Source: Mesostigma viride (lineage: Eukaryota; Streptophyta; Mesostigmatophyceae; Mesostigmatales; Mesostigmataceae). From it: a stretch of 64,000 nt of DNA. The DNA lies in assembly GCA_009746045.1 (NCBI GenBank), contig RPFO01000027.1, forward strand, positions 1,996,202-2,060,201, read 5' to 3'. How positions within the stretch are numbered: position 1 is the first letter of the stretch; the number at the start of each line of letters is the position of its first letter. Positions 56,982 through 64,000 of this stretch are shown one piece after another. The notes below the pieces were generated by a model. It ran no database searches. It saw only the letters and a list, made by a program, of their open reading frames with translations, and was not told the DNA's origin. The position numbers and the translations under genes are program-made.

Positions 56982-57758
56982 TTAGCCCTGCGACGCGGAT
57001 GCTTGCCGCCGCCACTCGGCCTGCCTCTGCTCCTCCTCCGCCACTGCACGCGCCTGCTGCCGCCGCCACTCTGCCTGGCGCTCTTCCTCCCTGGACGGCA
57101 GCCCCATGGCGGCGCGGAACTGGTCCATCCGCGCCTCCTCCTTCATCTCGTACTTCTCAAGCTTCTTGCCCGCCGCTATCTGCTGCTTTAACGCTTTCGT
57201 CTCCCGGTGGAGCTTGCGCGCCGCGTCCTTGTCCTTGCGCCCGTACAGGTTCTGCATCGCGTCCTGCTCCTGCCGCTTGCTGCTCAGCTCCGTACGCATC
57301 TTGACCTTGGCCTCGGCCGCCATCCGCCGGATGTTGTTCTTCATTTCCTCCCTGTCCCGAAGTACGGCCTCAGCGGGGCTGAACAGCGGTTTCTTGCCGT
57401 CGTCCACGTGGAGGAGCGGGACGAGCCCGTCCGCGCCGCCGCCGATCGTGGCGTTATCCGGCTGGTCCGGCAGTGCGCTCTCCTCGGCGAGCCGCTTCTC
57501 TTTCTTCCGCTGCTCTTTCTTTTCTCGTTTGCGCTCCTTCTTCTTCTTCTCTTTCTTTCGTTTCTCTTTCTTCCTTTCTTCTTTTTCTCGCTTCTTGCGC
57601 TTGGCCTCTTTTCGCTCCTTTGAGGAGCTCCTGTCCTTCCCATCCTTGCCATCCCGCTTACGTTTCTTTTCCTCGCCTCGGGGTGAGCTTGGGGGGGAGC
57701 TGGCGCAGTCAGAATCCGAACCCCCGGCCTGCCCCATTTCCTCTCTTTCAGGGCTCAT
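56982..57758 (-). CDS. Lysine-rich coiled-coil protein, 258 residues, unknown
   Basis: A single uninterrupted ORF from ATG (57758) to TAA. Residues 1-28 are acidic and Ser/Pro-rich. About 29-95 is an extreme Lys/Arg/Glu block (KRKKREKEERKKEKRKKEKK) that probably gives nuclear or nucleolar targeting. About 96-135 is a less biased linker. The rest is a strongly charged helical stretch with coiled-coil character (AARKLHRETKALKQQIAAGK) ending in a doubled RQAEWRRQ motif. This composition is typical of small RNA-processing or nucleolar proteins, but I do not recognise a family. Its 3' end is copied two or three times downstream (56525-56905), so the real exon may end at a donor near the doubled motif. 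Confidence 0.6.
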   Translation of the reverse strand: MSPEREEMGQAGGSDSDCASSPPSSPRGEEKKRKRDGKDGKDRSSSKERKEAKRKKREKEERKKEKRKKEKKKKERKREKKEQRKKEKRLAEESALPDQPDNATIGGGADGLVPLLHVDDGKKPLFSPAEAVLRDREEMKNNIRRMAAEAKVKMRTELSSKRQEQDAMQNLYGRKDKDAARKLHRETKALKQQIAAGKKLEKYEMKEEARMDQFRAAMGLPSREEERQAEWRRQQARAVAEEEQRQAEWRRQASASQG

Positions 57759-58985
57759 TTCTCAACCAATGCTTAGAATCAGGTAATCCACACGAGCAGC
57801 TAGTTTCACGTGAGCATTCTCTCAAGGTAAGACGCCGGAATTCTCAGGAACTCAGTTCCAGGCTTGGAGCGCAATAATTGGCTCGAGTCCCCTTCTGGCT
57901 GTCAGCATTTTGGAAGCAGCATGGCAAAGGATGAAGCGCATAACATGCTACGCTGCGCGAGGTTTACACGACAAGAATGCCCGCTTGCTCTCGATCAATT
58001 CAGTTAGGATATGGCAGCAAGGCCAGCAAAACATTGTGAAGGTTCAGGTTCCACCATGAAAACCTCAAAAAAAGACCTTTTAGTCACGTGCAGATGCCAG
58101 ATCGTGGGCGCTAGCGTACATAGTGCGCGCCGAACACACCCTGCGGCGTACTACTTGCTTCTAGCGAGTATTACAAGCAGATTTGCCTCTTGAGATAGGC
58201 TTGATTATACGGACAATGGGGACAATATGGTAAATTAATGCTAGAACAAGCGCAGTTGTGGACGGATGCGCGCCCAATATCGTACCACAAGACCGGGTAT
58301 GATACTCATTTCCCCTCTCACCTCTTTGGTCCATAATTGGCTAATAAAAAAGTTGGCTAATAAAAAATATATACCCATTTCCCCGAAAGACCGGGTATGA
58401 GTTGAGTTGTGTTGAGTTTATTCCCGCGGCGGTAGTCCGACCGCGCCGTTATTTACCTTGTCCCCGTTTCTGGAGTCGGTTCTGGGTGACGAAAGTCAAC
58501 GGAGGTGAACATGAGTAGCCAAGGACAGTAAAATCATGTACATCAATCACCATGCGTCCAGGCATAGTTGTCTCACTTCATATAAACTAAACGGGTGTTT
58601 CGATCGAGTCAGAATCTCATTGGATGCCGTGAGCCCGGTGGAGTAGTTTGGGAGGGGAAACGCAAAGCGGCAGAGGAGCATAGTGATTCAGGGAACATGC
58701 AAGTACCGACTCTAGAAGGTGGGCACGGAGTACCGGAGTTACCACTGTGGGGTGCGTCGGTTGGAAGTGGGGGTGCGGACCTTCCGTCATGCTGCCGACC
58801 CGCATGCCGAAGTCCGTGGTCGCGTCTACCATAGCAAGTGCCGGTTTCTCACGCTTTCGTGGCTCATTGTCGCATTGCCCTACTACATTGCGTTCCGGGT
58901 CTGTCGGGAATTAGCAACGCATCTGAAGGGATTCGCCACACCGCTTGACTTCTCCGATGGAGCCAGACCGGACGCCTCATCCCAG
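57759..58985. other. Intergenic, no supported gene
   Basis: Contains a dispersed-repeat copy at about 58395-58515 (similar to 19200-19290 and 53885-53960). Otherwise nothing convincing. Confidence 0.45.
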
Positions 58986-59152
58986 TGCGTGAGGACCCGT
59001 GGAAGAAATTTGCGGGTTATAAGCTTATGATGCGAAAGGAGCTCGGGAAATGGAGGACGGCGAATCCCAACAAGTGGAAACGCATTTTTTTCTTCCGCGA
59101 GGAGAAACGTGGGCGACTGGTCAGGACGGACAAGTTGGAAGGCCCGCCAGCG
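58986..59152 (+). CDS. Candidate exon, basic and Trp-rich, unknown
   Basis: Open stretch flanked by CATCCCAG and a donor GCG|GTGAGA, encoding EDPWKKFAGYKLMMRKEL and KWRTANPNKWKRIFFF. Codon use looks exon-like, but I could not join it in phase to a neighbour, and no ATG-to-stop gene is evident. Confidence 0.28.
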
Positions 59153-59323
59153 GTGAGACAATTTCCTTGCTGATTTGCAGGGGCACCAGCATGTGACGTG
59201 TGGGCAGGGGGTGCCCGAGTACGATAGTTTATGTTGCAAGCCTTCTCTGACCTCCCAACATGTCACCACACCTCACTGGCGGGGGGGGTCCATCCCATGT
59301 GCTTACCCACTCCTATGACGCAG

Positions 59324-59451
59324 ATTCAGTGATCGCCTGGACAGGGGAAAAAACTGCTGGCCAGGTTTGGGAGATGCTCAGGAGATGGCAGGGAAACCCA
59401 TGGGGCAACCGGGGCCAGGGAGCACTCCAAGGGCGGTGGACACTCGAGGCG
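59324..59451 (+). CDS. Candidate exon, Trp-rich, unknown
   Basis: Between GACGCAG and GAGGCG|GTGAGG, encoding DSVIAWTGEKTAGQVWEML and NPWGNRGQGALQGRWTLEA. Its composition resembles the candidate exon at 58986-59152, but the phases do not match. Another short open stretch (SLAEGALRDAARSLCGYYE) ends at a donor near 59763. All are weak. Confidence 0.22.
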
Positions 59452-59452
59452 G

Positions 59453-60191
59453 TGAGGGACGTTAGGGGCACCAAGTGTGGGGTGGACCAGCAGAACGTGC
59501 AGCCCAGGGCGTGCTGCTGCAGCCCTCTGTTGCCGCGATGGCAGACCGTCTCCTCGATCTGGCTCGTGGCTCTGCCCCCAGCTTGGCAGATGGGGACGAC
59601 ACAATAGCGCGAGGGGAGAGCTAGCTGAATCCATGACAACAGCCCTGCGTCCATCGCATATGCGATGGACGCATTAGTGCACTGATCAATGCGGACAACA
59701 GCCCTATCCCTGGCCGAAGGCGCATTGCGGGATGCCGCACGCTCCCTGTGTGGCTACTACGAGGTAAGGGGCACCGCGATGTAGTTCCGCGTGGGATTTG
59801 ACGCACTGGCGGTCCTCCATTACACATGTGGTTGCTGTTCATCAGGGGCTTGTGAGGGACGTGGTGTTTGCAGATCCAAGGGATGAGCAATTAAACTGAT
59901 ACCACCTTGGTTGGGTGGAGCGATATGCGCTGTTCTTCTACACGTGCCCCCTTCAATGCAGCTGGAGCCCGGCCATGCCCGCCGCCCGTGCGGGTCCACC
60001 GGGCAGGGTGACGGGTATTCGCATGGGGGTATAGCCGGCGATGTGTCGGGGACGTCGCCTGCGGAGTAGGAGATGGCGGGCGAGGACGCGGATAGGGAAG
60101 TGGAGGTGGCGGTTGACGTGCCGCACGGATGCATGGCGGGCGCATCGCGTGCGGAGGTCAGCCTGGTGGTGGCGGGTGACGGCGCGGATGG
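59453..60191. other. Sparse region, no supported gene
   Basis: A short direct repeat (GACAACAGCCCT at about 59636 and 59696), a weak donor-flanked open stretch near 59700-59763, and GC-rich possibly decayed coding sequence from 59950. Confidence 0.35.
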
Positions 60192-60737
60192 ATGAATGTG
60201 CCCGACACTGTCGATTCAGATGAGTCAGATGACGAGGGGTCCCTGGACACCTCGAGGGCCGTGGTCGCATCAACCGTGCCGGAGAGCCCGCCGCCGGGCG
60301 AGAGGGAGTGCAGGGGCTGGGAGGGGGCGGGCGATGGTGGGCAGGCAGCGGGCGCGGCGCCCGCGCCGTGTGAGCCGGCATGCGAGGGGATGGATGCCAG
60401 CATGGAGGGGGCATGGAATCCCGCGATGGGAAGGGGGGGCCATAACATCATTGATGCGGACGCCGAATCCGATGGGGACGGGAGCGTTGTCATGCTATCG
60501 GAGACAGGGCCGTGGCGCAATACACGCAAAGGGACGTCCCGGCCACCCGTGAAGCGTGCACGCAAGGGGGCGGACAGCGAGCCCACCGCGGATGCGAGAG
60601 CTGCCGCTTGCTCACATTGTTCATCGCTCGGCACGGGGCCACACCGCTGGAGCCCATCAGCAAGAACTTTAGCTAGCAACGGCTCGCGCTGTATGCCGAG
60701 AGCTGCTGCGCCTTGCAGTGACTTGAAGCTATTTTAG
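60192..60737 (+). CDS. Hypothetical acidic/low-complexity ORF, possibly a pseudogene
   Basis: 181 codons from ATG; acidic start (TVDSDESDDEGSLD), Gly/Ala/Pro middle, basic patch (RPPVKRARKG). Related-looking GC-rich sequence upstream (about 59950-60190) is open only with stops and a frame change, which suggests a decayed larger coding sequence. No recognised domain. It could be a retrotransposon ORF1 remnant given the LINE nearby; this is weakly supported. Confidence 0.25.
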   Translation: MNVPDTVDSDESDDEGSLDTSRAVVASTVPESPPPGERECRGWEGAGDGGQAAGAAPAPCEPACEGMDASMEGAWNPAMGRGGHNIIDADAESDGDGSVVMLSETGPWRNTRKGTSRPPVKRARKGADSEPTADARAAACSHCSSLGTGPHRWSPSARTLASNGSRCMPRAAAPCSDLKLF

Positions 60738-61429
60738 CTGTGCTGCTGAGCATGCCGATTGCCAAAGACCTGCCAACGACATATGGCCGGAATTGGGGAA
60801 TCGTAACATGCAGGTTGCAATTAATTAATTAATTAATTAAACACGTGCTCCCGTTGGGGAGTCACGGAGCACCGAAGTGCTTGTAATCCCTGTGTGTGCA
60901 CTACAGGAGAAAGGGCAGAGACCCCCCGTCTCCTTCATGCCAAAGGCATGCCACAGCTGCATTCGGGCGCGCTAGCTAAACGGACACGCTAACGATCCGG
61001 CAAACTGTGGGTGCAATAAGACCCATGTAAGCGTAGCATAACAAGTATAGCGTGGGCAAGTAATCTGAACATAGCCAGGGCGTAGCATGGCTGCAATTGG
61101 CATGGGTATATTATGTATAATCATCAGTGTGTCCCCGACGCAAGAATCCTGATGGAGGGTGATTGAGGGCTGCTGTGACTAATTTGCTTTGCCCTAATAA
61201 AAACAGACAACACCGCACTTGTGAACTGTACCTTTTTGCAGCGGTAGCCAGCTTTCTGTGCAGAGTGTTAGTGATGTTGTGTGACTAAGCGAGCTTTGAG
61301 CGGAGCAGACTCATTGCGTTTCTCCTCGCGCGGGGGGGCGCAATCAAACCAATGACCTTGTCATTACCAAGGAGACAATTATATAGATAATGTTAGTATG
61401 TGTTTTAAGGTTTAGCTGACTTGTCGAAG
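60738..61429. other. Intergenic; possible reverse LINE-like tail at 60818-60845
   Basis: (TTAA)n followed by ACACGTG mirrors the tail junction of the LINE copies in reverse orientation, but adjoining sequence does not clearly match their 3' UTR. Otherwise no gene. Confidence 0.35.
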
Positions 61430-63832
61430 CCAAATTCACATCTATGGGGATGGCCCCGCTTCACCAGCCTGCACCGGCTCCCCGCCGTCATCCAGGCCCG
61501 GCAAGCCCTGCGCGACAACAGCTACGTCCCGCCCGCTACGCCCGCCTCAAAGCCGATTACCACTCGGCCATCCGGCAGGCGACCAAGGAGCAGGAGGACC
61601 TTCATGTCCGCGAGTACTTCGCCCACCTCAAGGACCAGCACGGCAAGTACGCCTGGACCCGCCTGCGTCACGCCCAACGGCCTGCCGGCGGCGCGCAGCC
61701 GGCGCCGCGGACGCTCTCTGGCTCACCGCAGCAGCAGCTCGACCAGTGGTATTCCTCCCAGTCCCGGCTGCCGGCTCGGCGCCCCCCCGCCGCCTCCGCC
61801 GCTTGGCCCTCTGGCGGCCGCACGCCTGGCAGTAGCGCCTGCGGACGTCCCTGCGCCGCCCACGCCGCCCGCCGCTGAGCAGGACTACACATACCCAGCC
61901 CTGACGGAACCCCTGGCCGACCCCAACCAGCTCCCGCCATTCACCGAGCTCGAACTGAGCACCGCCGCCAAGCAACTCCGCTTCTATGCCGCCGTTGGAC
62001 CTGACCAGCTCCCAGCCCCGGTGATTAAGCTGACGGCGCTCACGGGGTTCCTGCTTGACGTCTGCAACCGGATCCTGCTTGCCGACGCGCCGCCGATTCC
62101 TGAGTGGCAGCACAGCTACCGTATTATGTCGTACAAAAACAAAGGTTCCCCTGACGACCCCGCCAACTACCGAGAAAACTGCATCCAGAGCGCCGCACTC
62201 AAGTTGTTCATGCGCATGATCCTCAACCGCCTTCGTTCTGCTCTCGACTGTCACCTTGGGGAAAGTCAAATGGGCTTCCGTCCTGGGCGCAACACCGTCA
62301 TGGCCATCTTCGTCGCGCGTCGCCTCTTCGAGGAAATCGCTCTCCTGCAACCTGGTGAGTTTCCCGCCATCCTGATCTTCGTCGACTTCATCAAGGCTTT
62401 TGATTCTGGATCGATCCTCTGGGACGCTCTATGGGCTGTACTTGCTCGCGCTCGCGTCCCCACTCCCCTGATTACCGTCATCCGCACGCTGTATGAGCGG
62501 GGGTCGACCACTTCGGTGCGCACTCAACACGGCATTACCCCGCCATGCCCACTGCAGACCGGCGTCTGGCAGGGTTGCGTCCTGTCGCCGTACCGGACCT
62601 GTTTATTATTGTAGTGGATTATGTTATGCGCCAGGCACGTGCTCGCTTTGCTAGCATTGCAGGCCGTGCCCCTGGCCTAGCGATCACGAACGAGTTTGGG
62701 GAAGGGGGGCCGACTAACAAGCAGAATTTACTAGCTGACCTCATTTATGCCGACGATATCACGCTCATCGAGAAGCCAGAGTCTGCCCAACTTTGGCTGG
62801 ACTGCCTGGCGCTCGAGGCTCGGGCGGTTGGTCTATAGAAATCAGCCCCAAAACGGAGGCCCTGGCCCTCGGCATGGCAGGGCCCCCACCCACACTCCGC
62901 CTCTTAGACGATGCCGAGGTCAACTACCCTCCTTCAGGCCGCTTCAAGCTGCTCGGCAGTTGGCTTCCCGACTGCGAGGACGACATGACGACACGGATCG
63001 GCATGGCGTGGGCGCAACTCCATGACCACCGCCGCTGGTGGAGCAACCCCGCCCTACCCCGGATCGTCAAGCGTGACCTCTTCAGGGTCGTCATTCTGAC
63101 GATCCTGACCTACGGCGCCGAGACGTGGGCACTGACGCAGGAGCTAGCTGGAGCAACGACTCGACGGCGCCGTCACCAAGATGCTGCGCAAGGCCCTTAA
63201 CATCCCCTTTGGTTTGCACATTAGTAATGAGGATTTGTACGCTGATTTGCCCTATGTTTCCCACATTATTAGGCACAGGCGCCTGGGCCTAGCCGGGCAC
63301 CTGGCCCGCACAGATCAGGTAGATACCTCAGATAGACTAGCTGGCACCAAGCCCGCCCAGCCTGGGCGATATGTCCTATCCTGGCGTGCCCCCGGCCGCG
63401 CGCGGCAGGGCCGCCACCCGTGGACATTTCGTGATAGACTAATTGGCATGGACATGTGCTACACTAGACGTGACGGGCGCACCCCCGGGCAGCCTCCTGG
63501 TTTGTCTGTAATATGGAGGCAGATGGTGCGCAAGGATAGATGGCAAGTAGTTATGAAGGAGACCACCCCCAAGCCTGTGGGGGCTCCGCGTGCGACCAAG
63601 TATGGAATTCATCATGAATGCCATACTGAGCGATTCGGGCCGCGGTGCCCACACCCCTGTAACTAGGACCTAGATAGCTTATACCATCCATTCCATCCCA
63701 TGGATGTTCCCCTCCCACTGAGGACTTATGCTCACGTGACGCAGTCACGTGTCTATTAATTAATTAATCAATTAATTAATTAATTAATTAATTAATTAAT
63801 TAATTAATTAATTAATTAATTAATTAATTAAT
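61430..63832 (+). mobile_element. LINE copy A: non-LTR retrotransposon with RT domain, frameshifted
   Basis: Carries the 3' portion of a non-LTR ORF2. RT blocks in order: VGPDQLPAPVIKL (about 61993), YKNKGSPDDPANYRE, QMGFRPGRNT, the catalytic FVDFIKAFDS (about 62377), GVWQGCVLSP (about 62560), and after a frameshift YADD (about 62747). Then come KTEALALG, YGAETWALT and RRLGLAGHLARTDQVDT, ending at a stop near 63666. At least four frame changes and one TAG make it inactive. No endonuclease domain is visible upstream, so it is 5'-truncated. The 3' UTR ends in an (ATTA)n tail at 63756-63832. Clade is not assigned. Confidence 0.85.
63756..63832 (+). repeat. (ATTA)n tail of LINE copy A
   Basis: About 19 TTAA-type tetranucleotides directly after CACGTGTC, as in copies B and C. 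This family uses a microsatellite 3' end rather than poly(A). Confidence 0.9.
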
Positions 63833-64000
63833 GCCCAGGGGTCAGCTAACTTGATCCAAGTGGCCATGAACGCGCACATGTGCAATTCATAGTTGCACAC
63901 AACCCTCGATCAGCAAACCCAGGGAGCTGGGCCCCCAAGGAGGCATGTGAAGATGGCATTGGTGACATTAGATGATGACACATATGGGTCATGAAACATC
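63833..64000. other. Right-edge flank
   Basis: Short unique sequence after the LINE tail. Nothing recognised. Confidence 0.4.

Noticed and set aside
61628-62350. 240-codon minus-strand ORF
   Set aside because: Antisense shadow of the LINE reverse transcriptase.

Overview
The window is nuclear DNA from a flagellated eukaryote. It has GT-AG spliceosomal introns with clear C/T-rich acceptors, GC-rich exons, non-LTR retrotransposon remnants and a large amount of tandem repeat DNA. One gene looks like the axonemal protein CFAP65, so the organism builds motile cilia. A green alga or another flagellate protist is plausible, but the sequence does not settle the lineage. There are no bacterial operons, rRNA, tRNA or CRISPR arrays that I can see.

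Layout. (1) 7-14,772, minus strand: 14 exons of a CFAP65-like gene. All junctions are phase-consistent and give about 1,470 residues; the 3' end lies off the left edge. (2) 14,773-16,023: divergent intergenic region. (3) 16,024-53,550, plus strand: a five-exon gene of unknown function (638 residues, all introns phase 0). Its third intron is about 32 kb and holds a 31-kb minisatellite (19,514-50,645), which is interrupted by thirty 77-bp units (36,293-38,581). (4) 53,551-56,520: intergenic, with two LINE 3' ends meeting tail-to-tail. (5) 56,982-57,758, minus strand: a lysine-rich coiled-coil protein. (6) 57,759-61,400: sparse DNA with weak candidate exons. (7) 61,430-63,832: a degenerate LINE with a recognisable reverse transcriptase, ending in an (ATTA)n tail.

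Main discovery. Introns in this window repeatedly contain extra copies of their own flanking exon edges, splice signal included. At least 10 of the 13 complete CFAP65-like introns show it. Two of the four introns of the divergent gene show it, and so does the region downstream of the lysine-rich gene. Some copies are single, some are 3-4-copy cassettes (about 130 bp), and some have grown into minisatellites of 21 bp (about 12 copies) and 46 bp (about 13 copies). The 31-kb array looks like the extreme case: its unit matches the 3' end of exon 3 plus the 5' splice donor, and a pseudo-exon copy of that exon end sits exactly at the array's left edge. I read this as duplication seeded at splice junctions that drives intron growth, and it leaves hundreds of decoy or ratchet-like splice sites.

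The array has no stop codon in any plus-strand frame for 31 kb, which creates spurious ORFs above 10,000 codons. I do not regard these as genes.
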